Positions 1 through 9,436 of a stretch of DNA of 64,000 nucleotides are shown here, one piece after another. The DNA lies in assembly GCA_001939145.1 (NCBI GenBank), contig LSRX01000082.1:1127841-1191840 (forward strand). The letters run 5' to 3'. Under the pieces are notes generated by a model, which was not told where the DNA came from, did no database searches, and saw nothing but the letters and a program-made list of their open reading frames with translations. The position numbers and the translations under genes were made by a program. The DNA comes from Symbiodinium microadriaticum (Eukaryota > Sar > Dinophyceae > Suessiales > Symbiodiniaceae). Within the stretch, counting starts at the first letter, position 1; each line of letters starts with the position of its first letter.

Positions 1-3
1 ACA

Positions 4-87
<84 letters not shown>

Positions 88-121
88 ACGACTACGACTA
101 CGACTACGACTACGACTACGA
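1..121. repeat. (ACT)n and (ACTACG)n microsatellite
   Basis: The window opens with an uninterrupted ACT trinucleotide tract (about 1-63) that passes into an ACTACG hexanucleotide tract (about 64-121). No reading frame of interest lies in it. It is a simple-sequence array, probably continuing beyond the window. Confidence 0.95.
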
Positions 122-226
122 CTTGTGAGTGCACATACATGTCAGTGCGGCATGTGCACCTGTCTCTGCAGAGCTGCTGCTTGTAGTGACTTGCATGTCT
201 GTTTTAATTCGTTAGAACGCCAATAT

Positions 227-239
227 ATTTTGGCTCAAG
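227..239 (+). promoter_or_regulatory. Relic of the dinoflagellate spliced leader
   Basis: ATTTTGGCTCAAG is identical to the last 13 nt of the 22-nt dinoflagellate trans-spliced leader (known consensus ends CCATTTTGGCTCAAG). In these genomes, leader relics in genomic DNA are read as traces of mRNAs that were reverse-transcribed and reinserted. It lies about 330 nt upstream of the ATG at 572, on the same strand. A chance match cannot be excluded, because only 13 nt are kept. Confidence 0.55.
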
Positions 240-571
240 TACCTTGTTACTAGGCAGTGCCAAGTGTGCACGGCAGACGTAGGTTGCGTTGCTTTTTGTA
301 GCGCGCCTGCGGCAGTCCTTGCGCGGCGGTACCCTAGGGACTTTGAGAGACTGGGTCCGCGACCCATTGAACTCGCGGAGCGAAAATAGCTGCAGCAGCG
401 CGATTGCTTTGGCAAGTCCGTTTGCTGCGCCCCACAATTGGGGGCTGTTCTGGGAAATCTCCCAAGGTCCCAGGGCCGACGCGGCCCTTGGCTGGGCGCG
501 TGAGCTTCGACTCACGCGTGCGGCCTTTTCCTTAGGCGCAGCGTGCTGTTGCGCCGGCGGCCCCGATCACC

Positions 572-820
572 ATGTCCAAGGAGGTGTCGGGGCAGCCTGT
601 CGTGCCGTACCCCGAACGGATGACGTACCTTCGGTGGCTTGAATGGCGTAAGGAGACCAGCTCGCGGCCGGTCAGGCGGCGCGATGGCCGGTCCACCTCC
701 ACTGCGGAAGAGGTGGCCCTCTGGCGTTCCGTCATGGACTTCCTCTATGATGTGAAGGAAGATGATGAGCAGGAGGAAGGGTACATGTTTTTAGTTCATG
801 TCTGTTTTCGTAGGTCGTGA
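572..820 (+). CDS. Hypothetical first exon (82 codons to stop)
   Basis: An ATG in the context ATCACCATGTCC opens a hydrophilic frame (SKEVSGQPVVPYPERMTYL...) with a charged end, VKEDDEQEEG. A GT (GTACAT) follows at 781, so the exon probably ends at 780 and the stop at 818-820 lies in the intron. The product is not recognised. The upstream spliced-leader relic would fit a retroposed gene copy. The following 650 bp show no clear continuation, so this may be a fragment. Confidence 0.35.
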   Translation: MSKEVSGQPVVPYPERMTYLRWLEWRKETSSRPVRRRDGRSTSTAEEVALWRSVMDFLYDVKEDDEQEEGYMFLVHVCFRRS

Positions 821-1493
821 ATCTTCTACACCGCAGTGTTGGCTCTAGCACTTGAACCTTCGTAGCCTCTTTCAAAAGAAGAAAAGAGGCTGCGTGTTAG
901 GTAGCCTCTACCTAGCCCCTTAGCTCGTAGTTGCCTAGCTCGCGCCTTAGGTTGCAGCATGGCCTTTTTGCCCTTACCACTCACAGGTTCAGCCTCGCCT
1001 ACGGCCTTTTTCGGGCCTGTGAGTATCCTGCCTCGCCTTTTCTTTGAACAGTCTCTCCAGCAGAGACTTTTATTGCCTCCTACTTCTGGGACCTCGCCCT
1101 CAGGTCCCAATTTGGTTGCCTTCCTCGAGAGTTCTCGAGTCGGCCCGAGCCTTATTCTTTGCCTTCAGGAGCGTTCTTGGTTATCCTTAGCACTTCTTAA
1201 CCAAGAGTCGCACGAGCATTTAGCTGCTATTCTAGCTCTGCCAGATTAGTGAACGGCGCGCCTCGCACTGCTGTGCGTCTCTCACTCGTGCCTCTTGCCC
1301 ATGCGCGCCAACGCACTTTTGCCCACATCTCGCGCTGCGTGCGCTTGCGCCGCCTTGCGGCACGCTTCGCCCATAACGCAGCTCAGCGCCAGCGCGCCTA
1401 TGCCCAAACTTGACGCTCAAGGCTACATTCGGCTCAAAGCTTCAGTCTCCGGCAGCCCTTCGCACGTCCGAAACAGCATAGCCCGCATAGCCC

Positions 1494-1835
1494 ATGGCCT
1501 CCCCGCGCCCGCCTCCGCCTATACGCCTCTCTCAAGCCGAACAAATGGAAATCTCCCTGCTTATACGCAGGGTAGAATTCTTGGAAGCGCGAGCCGAAGC
1601 CTTAGATACCCTGAGACAGCGCATCTCTACCTGTACTTCGCAGCTTGCCTATTTCCAGCTCGAAGTGGAACGCCTACAGAAGGTGTGCGATAGCCTACAG
1701 TCAGCTGACAATAACACCTTGCATCGCCTACGGCTCTGCCCTCAATTTAACCTGTCCGGGGGGCCCGGGCAGGTTAAATTGAGCCATGATTTTGGCCTCG
1801 GTTGGCGGCCCGGGCGGTCCAAAATTGAGGCCTGA
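1494..1835 (+). CDS. Hypothetical short coiled-coil exon
   Basis: The ATG at 1494 opens a proline-rich start (MASPRPPPPIRLSQ) followed by about 55 residues with heptad-like spacing of Leu/Ile/Val (MEISLLIRRVEFLEARAEAL, then TLRQRIS and LEVERLQKVCDSLQ). This pattern looks coding and predicts a coiled coil. The frame runs into the hairpin repeat at 1741, so the real exon probably ends near 1700-1735. Function and partner exons are unknown. Confidence 0.35.
   Translation: MASPRPPPPIRLSQAEQMEISLLIRRVEFLEARAEALDTLRQRISTCTSQLAYFQLEVERLQKVCDSLQSADNNTLHRLRLCPQFNLSGGPGQVKLSHDFGLGWRPGRSKIEA
1741..1783. repeat. Perfect 14-bp inverted repeat with GC-rich loop
   Basis: CTCAATTTAACCTG (1741-1754) is exactly reverse-complemented at 1770-1783. 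The 15-nt centre can itself form a CCGGG/CCCGG inner stem. The arm word GGTTAAATTGAG also occurs in the tandem array at 21330-21605, so this is a folded member of a repeat family. Confidence 0.85.
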
Positions 1836-1839
1836 ATTT

Positions 1840-4331
1840 GGCCTCGGTGGCAGGCCTGGGTGCTACACCGTTGCATCGGCAACCACATCCCATCAACACC
1901 CATCCTGGCCCGTCCTTGGTCATCATAACACACAGTTCACATCGGATGTCCCATGAAACATGAAACTGTAACTGCTCATCAGCGAGAGCCTTCTGTGCCG
2001 AGATGTCATGAGATGCCCAACAGTTCCGAAACGACAACGACAACGATGATTAAATGATGATGATGATGGTGATGATGATGAGGATGATGAGGGATGGCGA
2101 TGGATCATGTTTGACAAATGATAATTGATAACTGATAATGATAATGATACGACGGTGGTGGTGATGATTCGCTAATGCCTCAATGGTGATGTTAATGTTC
2201 ATGATTCATGATTCATGATTAATGATAGATAATGAACATGATTCTAATGATTCTTGACTCTTGACCCATGATTCGGTGACGGCGACGGCGGTGATGATAA
2301 TGATGATGATGGAATGATGGAGTCCTACTGCAGCTCATGCGGACTACTGCAACATTGCAACAGACAGCATACATACATAACAGACCATACTGTTACATGC
2401 AGTGACATACTGATATGGACCGATATGGACCATGGATACTGGCATCCAGGATACTAGGATCCAGGGATATACTGCTACACTCAGACCCAACGTGCTTCAA
2501 ACGTTGAGCTGCTTTGTTGTAGGCTACAGGCTCAACGACACAGTCGCCCAAATCCTAAAACTGAAAACCTAGCCTAAACCCTGAGCTTGCCTGGACTTGA
2601 CTGCAGGACAACTGCATGTTGCCAGATGCGATAAATCGCTGTGGATCCCATGAACATCTAGTTCACACTTGACTGAGAACGATGCCCAAGACATCGATCA
2701 CAACGGAACTTTTACACACTTCTTGCCCCACCTGATCTGGTATTGCTGAGTTACGTCTGGCCATCAGTTGACCACCAATCGGCCAATCGGACAGGCCTCC
2801 CTCTTGCCGTATTTAAACCTGTTCTCATCTCGCTGAACCACTTCTAAAGCTTCGGGCAATGTAACTTAAGTTACCGACATCCGCCTTTCTTTAACCGAAA
2901 ATAAAACAAAAGAAATGTACCATGGATATTGTCTGATATAGTCTATCTCTAAGGCTTCGGGCTTCGGACCCCAAACCCCTGACTCATGATCCCATCGATC
3001 TGAGCGAATATTCTGAATAATATTCTAACATTAATGAATTATGAGCCTCCCGGCAAGCACCATGAGTTTCGGACGGGGTGCATACACCAGAGTCAGGACT
3101 CAGGCTCAGTACGTATGACTCCGTATTACTTACCATGATAGAACAACGAGCAAACTGTCCTACCCCTGAACCCTAAAGCCTATAAGCCTATGCCTATGCC
3201 TATAGCCTATAACCCTAAACCGCCTAAACCCTACACCCTCCTAAACCCGAAACCCTAAGCCTAAACCGCCTAAACCGAATGTATGGCTGTAATCATTAAG
3301 TTATTAAGCCAGCTAGGCATGGCCTCAAGTCTAAAGCCTAGAATATTGGGCTCATTGGCCGATTGACAATTGACACTGACTTGCCAGAAAGAAAGCATGC
3401 AGGGAATACGGAATGCAGAACACGGAATGCCGAAACTACGAAAAAGGCCGGACTAAAGCAGGTCCGGACTTGCTGCTTCGGGAGCAACAGGATTCGCGAG
3501 CTCGAGTCGCAATTAAAAGTTGTAAAGTTGGGACTCCTTCAAAAATATTCCTTCAAGGGTTGTATAAAAGGGTTGTATGAGGGTGATGACTACTATAGGA
3601 CTATAGGTACGTTACAGGTGGTATAGGGGACCTCATCTCATACTTAGAACAGCCTCGGGGCCTCGGGGTTATGGGTGTATATTGCTACTATTATTAGTTA
3701 TAATTAACAACTATGACTATAAATCTAACTATGACAAACCCCAGAAAGTGCATGCATACTGCCTGCACGCTTGCTGCACCGTATATAAAATTAATACAGC
3801 ATGCAGCAACAAGCACTTCCGCATCGACTACACCATCCGTGCGGGGGAAGCAAGCGACAAACCAGGAGGGCCTAATGTATATCTAAGTAAGGAACAATAC
3901 AGTACAGATTATATAGACTATAGACTAGACTAAAGGTATACAGGACTTTACAGTCTATACAGTCTATACAGACTAGATATTTTTATAGAGCCCAGCCGAC
4001 ACTGCTACACACGGAGGAACTGTGGTAGAAACAAGCGAGACTTGAGAGAGTGGTTGCACGGTCAAAAGTTTTGTTGGTGCTTGCTGCAGCTGTAGCCTGT
4101 AGTAATAATGCATAGACGACTGCATAGACAGACATAGACTTTGACAGTTCTGCTAGGCGACTATGCTCCATCTAAACTGCAGACTACAGACTATAAGATA
4201 AGCTACAGGTGACAGGCCACGGCCACAGCGAATGCAACCTGCAACACGAACAGCTGCAATTGCACAGGCCGCCCGAAATATTGTGACATGCTACTCGCCG
4301 CTGACTGCACAAGGTGACTCATCTGAAATGG
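1840..4331. other. Repeat-rich spacer, no supported gene
   Basis: This stretch holds a GATGAT/ATGATA low-complexity block (about 2045-2320), a 14-bp perfect palindrome GTAACTTAAGTTAC (2861-2874), and degenerate CCCTAAA/CCTATAGCC repeats (about 3166-3285). The longest open frames (3363-3626 and 3682-3933, plus strand) have no recognisable composition or motif. The 2861-2874 palindrome resembles the terminus of the hairpin elements at 5097-5243 and 18314-18469. Confidence 0.6.
3166..3285. repeat. Degenerate CCCTAAA-type interstitial telomere repeats
   Basis: The stretch is built from CCCTAAA, CCTATAG and CCTAAAC words, relatives of the complement of TTTAGGG, the Arabidopsis-type telomere unit also used by dinoflagellates. 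The array is interstitial and eroded, not a chromosome end. Confidence 0.7.
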
Positions 4332-4665
4332 TCATCGCCTCGCTCGACCTTTCACCTTCATGCCAATGGATTGCCGAAGTTCAGCACTGAGATGGCCATG
4401 CTTCTCAGCACTTTCAAGATGTGCTGATGCCAGCCAACCTATGAGGAGATCAGGATGGCCAGTATTTGAGACGAAACAGGTGCAACCTTTGTGCTTCTTG
4501 CAAACAGCACGGAGTGACTCGGCACCAGTGGAAGAGTTGACCAGCAAGTAAATTTGCCCGAGCTCTTCGATTGTGTTGTTGAGCCGTCGAATGACCTTGC
4601 AGTATGAAGTTCTTTGCCCAGTGTATACAGCTTCGATCCGGCCACCATCACTCTCCAGTTTTATG
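4332..4665 (-). CDS. Gene C, last exon (unknown function)
   Basis: Read on the minus strand from about 4665, this frame gives IKLESDGGRIEAVYTGQR, then KVIRRLNNTIEELGQIYLLV and a Cys-containing segment KKHKGCTCFVSN, ending in GMKVKGRARR at a TGA (4334-4332). Its composition is protein-like and it follows the other minus-strand exons. An AG precedes the exon (4667-4666). The family is not recognised. It is taken as the 3' exon of a gene running 8102 to 4332, but the junction to the exon above (4661-5035) is not resolved because the two overlap slightly in different frames. Confidence 0.5.
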
Positions 4666-5035
4666 CTGTCAGTTGACCAGCCTGGGCAACAGGCACTCTC
4701 GAAGAAGAAGCCGCCTCCTGGCCGCCGCCCTCCACATCATGCGAAGAGGCTCCTGCATCTGCAGCGAGACGTCGGCTCCCCCGCTGAACAGCAGAAGATG
4801 AAGATGTAGTAGCCGATGCTGCCAAAGAACCGCCGTCATCACCAGCTTCGGCTGCATTCTCTCCTGCGAATTCGAGGACTTCGTCATCATCCGATTCCAA
4901 GGAATGCTGGGCTTGAGCTGCTTGCAATGCCTCTTCCGGTCGATGGATATGACGGCACATAGCAGCAGCTTGCTTCAATGCCTGGATGGCATTGTCATCT
5001 AGGACGGAATATAGTTCTGGATCATCCAATATGTC
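4661..5035 (-). CDS. Gene C, acidic exon (unknown function)
   Basis: The exon begins after CAG at 5038-5036 with DILDDPELYSVLDDNAIQAL, continues through a basic/His stretch (AAAMCRHIHRPEEAL), then an acidic Ser/Ala-rich tail (SDDDEVLEFAGENAAEAGDD). The phase-0 acceptor fits the phase-0 GT donor at 5308 of the preceding exon. The 273-bp intron between them carries the hairpin element 5097-5243. Function unknown; the tail is low-complexity. Confidence 0.55.
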   Translation of the reverse strand, partial: DILDDPELYSVLDDNAIQALKQAAAMCRHIHRPEEALQAAQAQHSLESDDDEVLEFAGENAAEAGDDGGSLAASATTSSSSAVQRGSRRLAADAGASSHDVEGGGQEAASSSRVPVAQAGQLTA

Positions 5036-5308
5036 CTGAACAGATCACATCATAGCCTATGTAACTTAGGAGATCATATGATATATAACTCATATAACAG
5101 ACGACTATAGACTATTAGATTTTTTGACATATAATACGGTTTAGGGTTTAGCGTGGGTTTAGGGTTAGGTTTAGGGTTTAGGCTTGGAGTAGTCGGTAAC
5201 TTAAGGTGACCGCCCTCGGTCACCTTAAGTTACATGCAAAGACATGTTCCGACAGAGTTGGTCGGGCTTCTTTAACTTGAGTCTTGAGCAACTGAACCTA
5301 CAGCCTAC
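5036..5308 (-). other. Gene C intron carrying a hairpin repeat element
   Basis: On the minus strand the intron starts GTAGGC (5308 down) and ends CAG (5038-5036), both phase 0. More than half of its 273 bp is the repeat element at 5097-5243, which is also found in an intron of gene B at 18314-18469. Confidence 0.6.
5097..5243 (+). mobile_element. Introner-like/MITE-like hairpin element, copy 1
   Basis: The copy starts ACAGACGACTATAG, passes through TTTTTTGACATATAATA and several TTTAGGG units, and ends in a hairpin plus CATGCAAAGAC. The hairpin arm GTAACTTAAGGTGACCG (5196-5212) pairs perfectly over 17 bp with 5217-5233 around a CCCT loop. A second copy at 18314-18469 shares the same modules in the same order. 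Both lie inside introns of unrelated genes, in opposite orientation relative to the gene. No target duplication was seen. Confidence 0.7.
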
Positions 5309-6214
5309 CAACAGAAATGCGACCAAGAAGTCAGTTTCGTGGGCCGGCTGCCCCTCAAACTCATGCTGCACATCCGGGTTGTTGGTGTCGGTGGAATTAC
5401 CCGCTGGACCCCTGCCGTTCTCGGTCTTCCGCCGTTTCGCCCGAGGCGGTGGGCTGGATCCGAATGCTGCTGCTGATGCTTCGTTCGGGTCGCTCAGGAA
5501 ACTCATGAAATCAAAGACGTTTGCTGCATTGCCATCAGCATTGCCCTCTTCAACAGCCGGAGGTCTCCCATCACCATCATCGCCTCCGATCGCACCGCCT
5601 GGCTCCGCTGCCTGCTCCTCTTGGACCGACTCTTGGACACCTCGGCTTGTTGCAACAATGCGGCTCCAATCAGGATGACAGCCAGCAACGATCACAAGCT
5701 GAGGAGAAACATCGTCGAAGGCAAGTCTGTCGATGACAACTTCACCTGCCTTCCTCGGGGTCAGGTCTGGTGAGGTAAGGAGGCTCAACAAATAGAAGGC
5801 AAAGGCATCAGTGGTATACATCCGCAAGCGCCCGACCGGCTGGCCCTGATCGCCAGTGGATGGCAACCATTCTCTCTCGCGCACCACATAGGGCACCGTA
5901 GAAAGCGCCAAGTGCAGGCCAGCAAATTACGTGTGTGCATTCGCAGCAGGACCATCGCTAGCAGGAACAAACATAGAAGTCACATCATCCGCACACACAA
6001 AAACCTGGTCCGGTTTATGAACTCCGCTCCTGGCAGATGGAGCTGTGGCCCATGCATATTCTCTGACAACAGTCTTCTTCGCAGCATCGATTACTGTAAA
6101 GGCACATAGCAGATCCTCTTTGGCAGCCTCAAGGGGTGGTCCGTGTCTGCGAACGATCATCAACAGGGCCTCGACAAGCTTGCAATGCAAATTGATGCCT
6201 GCGAAGTCTGGAGT
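5309..6214 (-). CDS. Gene C, central exon with an in-frame TAA
   Basis: The exon opens after GAAG (6218-6215) with TPDFAGINLHCKLVEALLMI and runs to a phase-0 donor at 5308. It contains RRHGPPLEAAKEDLLCAFTV, FVCADDVTSMFVPASDG, then VPYVVREREWLPSTGDQGQP and RMYTTDAFAFYLLSLLTS, and a nuclear-signal-like RAKRRKT patch. A TAA at 5929-5927 interrupts an otherwise single frame, with no obvious intron around it. Either the gene is broken, the base call is wrong, or a cryptic short intron exists. Function is not recognised. Confidence 0.55.
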
Positions 6215-6699
6215 CTTCGACGTTTCGGCTTACGGTTGAGGCTGAGGCTTAGGCTTGAACTTGAGGTCTGGCATGGTTTTGGCCTGCAGCCCTCAGTCCT
6301 TGGCTAAGGCTCCAAATCATGGAATCTGACATTGACATAGACACAGACATAGTGTGGCACAGACGTTGACATAGAGTCAGGAGTCATTGTCATTCTCATA
6401 GAGCCATAGTCATAGTCATAGAGTCATAGATTCACATATGCTACATCGACATAGATATAGATATAAGATAAAGATATGATATATGATATAGACTTTGACT
6501 TTGACTTAGACATAGAGACATAGACTTACATTGTTACATAGACACAGATATCATAGGAATCACAGATGTAGACGACAGTGACATGGTCACATAATTCACA
6601 TAATGACCATGGACCATGGACCATAGACCATAGACCACTATGAATCATAGACTCACAGACTCAGACTCATAGACTCATAGAACTCATAGACACATAGAC
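6215..6699 (-). other. Gene C intron filled with ATAGAC-type repeats
   Basis: The intron has a phase-0 GT donor after GGGTTCAG (exon end 6700) and a phase-0 AG acceptor at 6216-6215. Its 485 bp are dominated by irregular CATAGA, ATAGAC and CTCATAGA repeats between about 6320 and 6690. No open frame of note. Confidence 0.6.
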
Positions 6700-6856
6700 C
6701 TGAACCCAGATCGAGCCACGATCGTGCTCACCAGAATTCCGGCACTGATACCCGCAGCAGGACTCGTAGCACACCTTCTTGGGGAAAACATCCTCATCAG
6801 TAGGAGGCCTCGCGAGCCGTTCCATCTCACGATCAAAATGCTCAACTGCCGCAGCA
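6700..6856 (-). CDS. Gene C, short Cys-containing exon
   Basis: The minus frame reads VEHFDREMERLARPPTDEDV, then FPKKVCYESCCGYQCRNSGE and ends GSIWVQ before a GT donor. The cluster C-x3-CC-x3-C could bind metal but matches no family known to me. The upstream border is uncertain; an AG just before TTGAGCATTTTG is a possible acceptor. Confidence 0.5.
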
Positions 6857-7552
6857 CTTGACACACCGGCTAAACCCAAGACAGGTCGCAAACTGAGCCA
6901 AGTGGCTGGCAACATGCGGGTATGGATTCAGCAAGAAAAGGTGACCAAAGGCAAGTTCTGAGTCCGCGGCTCGCTGATCGTGTGTTGTCGAGGCTGGACC
7001 TGTAGGCGAACTGGGGCGGTCAGATGGGAGACGCATGGCGGAGGCTGAGGCTTGCTCTCGAACATAGTCGTGGCAGGCCTTGTTGCTTAGGCCAACTTGA
7101 AACCATTCATGATGGTTGAGGCAAAGAAGAGTCCAGGCGCAAGCCTGGGACCCGAAGAGGATTCCCTCGAGGCTTTGGAAAATCATGGGCAATCTAGCTT
7201 CTGCTGAAGCTGAGGCTGTGATGTCTGAGAGGCCCGCAGAGTACATATACCTGGGGCGAATGTCGATCGGCACCCAAGGCTGAGGGTGCCGATATCTAAG
7301 GCCTGGCCTGCTGGGGCGGGAGCTGAGGCTATCTGAGCTGGCTGCAGGTGTGGCTTCGTCTTCCGACGGGAAGAATCTGAAGTCGTCACCCAGTACCTGT
7401 GCAAAACCTGAAGAGACGACACTGGGGGAAGAGGCCTCAGAGTCAGAGGCATGAAATCGCAATACAGGCTCACCAAGTCGAAAGCGAGAGGCCTGTCCCA
7501 TGAGAGGCGAGTAGGCAGTAGGCACCTGAGCGGCGGATGGCACTCTAGGCAT
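6842..7552 (-). CDS. Gene C, Ser/Pro-rich upstream exon
   Basis: A 236-codon frame is rich in Ser, Pro and Asp (FHASDSEASSPSVVSSGF, FFPSEDEATPAASSDSLSSR) with a more ordered part (RYRHPQPWVPIDIRPRYMYS, LLCLNHHEWFQVGLSNKACH). The end overlaps the next exon in another frame, so a splice site lies near 6860-6900. It is probably an intrinsically disordered region of gene C. It could also be a separate gene. Confidence 0.4.
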   Translation of the reverse strand: MPRVPSAAQVPTAYSPLMGQASRFRLGEPVLRFHASDSEASSPSVVSSGFAQVLGDDFRFFPSEDEATPAASSDSLSSRPSRPGLRYRHPQPWVPIDIRPRYMYSAGLSDITASASAEARLPMIFQSLEGILFGSQACAWTLLCLNHHEWFQVGLSNKACHDYVREQASASAMRLPSDRPSSPTGPASTTHDQRAADSELAFGHLFLLNPYPHVASHLAQFATCLGFSRCVKCCGS

Positions 7553-8102
7553 GAAACAATGAGAAGGCGCTCAATTCGTACATTTCTGGGCAGAGGCAGG
7601 CTGACTTAAGTTTAAAGCAGAGGCTGCAGCGCAGGCCTGATCTCACCAGTAGTTTGGCGCAAGCCCTAGTCGGAGGCCCTATGCTCTGTTTGGCAGAGCT
7701 CGGGCTAGAGGCAAAATCCTGCGTCAAGATTTTGCAGAAACCAAAATCGATCTGGTGGCCAAAGTCTACCCTAGAGAGGCTTGGGCTGTCGTCGGGAGGC
7801 TCGTAGGCTTCGGCTGAAAATCGTAGATGTGGTGCCGTCGTTGGTTTCGGCTTCTGGCCCGGTTTGTCGAGGCAGGTCGTGGGCGAAGGAGGCGACAGAG
7901 GCATCACAGAGTCCGCGCTATCTGATTCTGAAAAGAACAGGTCGGCTGGCGAATAAGGCCTTTTCGAAGGCTTAGGCCGCAAGTCTGAATCGGGGGCATG
8001 GGAAGGTCGGCGTGCCAGAAGCTCACCCACGGGAGTACCCGGGGTTCTGGTAGGCTGTCCAGAGATCATGGGCGGGGGGGCAATAGGCGGCTCGAGCAGC
8101 AC
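7545..8102 (-). CDS. Gene C, Pro/Ser-rich first exon candidate
   Basis: A 185-codon minus frame with a proline-rich start (PPIAPPPMISGQPTRTPG), basic patches (RPKPSKRPYSPADLF) and a C-terminal cysteine group CSLCFKLKSACLC that could be a small metal site. The frame overlaps the next exon by 8 nt in another frame, so an intron or frameshift joins them near 7545-7560. The start codon was not resolved. Function unknown. Confidence 0.35.
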   Translation of the reverse strand: MLLEPPIAPPPMISGQPTRTPGTPVGELLARRPSHAPDSDLRPKPSKRPYSPADLFFSESDSADSVMPLSPPSPTTCLDKPGQKPKPTTAPHLRFSAEAYEPPDDSPSLSRVDFGHQIDFGFCKILTQDFASSPSSAKQSIGPPTRACAKLLVRSGLRCSLCFKLKSACLCPEMYELSAFSLFHA

Positions 8103-8650
8103 CAGCTATAAGCATAGGCAAGGTTCCTCAATCTTCACGACGGCTCTGCCACTGAATACTAGGCGTGTGGGTCTGTAGGGCTCGGACAACGAAGTCGAAG
8201 CACGACTCGATGTGAAGAGTTCTTTCGGTAAGGACCTCAACTCCAGAACTCCCAATGGGTCGGCGAGGCTGAAAGGCAATTTTAAGAAGGGAATCCGGGG
8301 CCACTTTGGGGGATCAAAACCGAAAACTCTACAATTGCCCGAGAAGCAAGCCAGCAGAACATCACAGAGAATACAACATACAACATGCTACTCGCAATCT
8401 TTGATGAACTTGATGGCAATGATGATGATGGTCATGATGGTGCTTCACTGATTGATGATCATTCACTGATGATTCTGTTCATGCCTTGGCACCCCGTGGG
8501 TTTTTGGTCTTGGTCATTCGGAAAGTGGTCATTACCTCGTGATGCTCTCGAACGGGTGCGGTGTTGTTCATAACGATGCCATGGATGACGATGCTGGTGA
8601 TGACGATGATGATGATGGTGACATGATGAAAGCCCCTGGGCCCAAGCAGA
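8103..8650. other. Spacer with GAT/ATG low-complexity, no gene seen
   Basis: The stretch between divergent gene C and the LINE holds ATGATG-type low complexity (about 8410-8625). No coding motif was recognised on either strand. It could contain promoter elements for gene C, but no TTTT box or other dinoflagellate core motif stands out. Confidence 0.5.
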
Positions 8651-8656
8651 GAGCCC

Positions 8657-9436
8657 GTGATTTTCTTCCTTTGGGGTGGGGTTTGCTTCGGTGGCTTCTT
8701 GTGTTTTGGATTTCTTCGGAGAAATTCTATGAGCCATGGCCCGGGCAGTACAGCTGTTCACGGCAACGACACTGGTCTTGATAGTGGGTCTGACGTTGAA
8801 CGCACACCCAGAGATCAGGCTGTGCACGGTCCACCAACAGACGCCGAAGCTCGCCCGAAAGGACCACCGAGACCGGAACAGGTCGACAGAGCAACACCAC
8901 CGCCCATGCCAGCCGAGAACGACCTCCGACCAGGCGAAGCCCCCGACGCTACAGCCGCCAATCGTGACCTACATGCAGGAGCAACTGCCCCGGATGCCAC
9001 CATCGCCAATGCAGCTGAGCCCGACTCCAGCAGTAGCCCGAACCTCAGTTCGGACGGTGCCGAAGATGACCAGGACGACGACCCAGACGGCCCGGACGAC
9101 ATTTCGCTTACATGGAGCGAAACGAGTTTGGTGCTGGAGGATGACGACTTACGAGCTGCAGTGGACAGGCTCCACACTTTGTACAGACAGGAGCTACAAC
9201 AACGATGCATACCAGGGCGGAGTCAAGCAGGATGTCTTGGAGGCCTGCGAAGGAAAACGAATGGATGCAACTGGACAGCACTGCAGGCGGAAGCCCGGCA
9301 GCGCCTTACAGGTGACAGACTCAGAACGTGGCAGACCTACGAGTTCGAGGCTATTCACAACCGCCGCCCCCGGAACCGGCCGCCAACAGAAGCCGAAGGA
9401 ACAGGGCGATCACGCTCGCCCCGACACCACACGTGA
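8657..9436 (+). CDS. LINE ORF1-like acidic protein
   Basis: The frame is Pro/Asp/Glu-rich with DGAEDDQDDDPDGPDDI followed by LTWSETSLVLEDDDLRAAVD and RLHTLYRQELQQRC, and ends in an Arg-rich tail (NRRPRNRPPTEAEG). The start is uncertain; the first 25 codons may not be used, and MSHGPGS is an alternative. It is presumed to be the nucleic-acid-binding or structural ORF of the LINE by position. No gag motif or zinc knuckle was seen. Confidence 0.45.
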   Translation: MIFFLWGGVCFGGFLCFGFLRRNSMSHGPGSTAVHGNDTGLDSGSDVERTPRDQAVHGPPTDAEARPKGPPRPEQVDRATPPPMPAENDLRPGEAPDATAANRDLHAGATAPDATIANAAEPDSSSSPNLSSDGAEDDQDDDPDGPDDISLTWSETSLVLEDDDLRAAVDRLHTLYRQELQQRCIPGRSQAGCLGGLRRKTNGCNWTALQAEARQRLTGDRLRTWQTYEFEAIHNRRPRNRPPTEAEGTGRSRSPRHHT

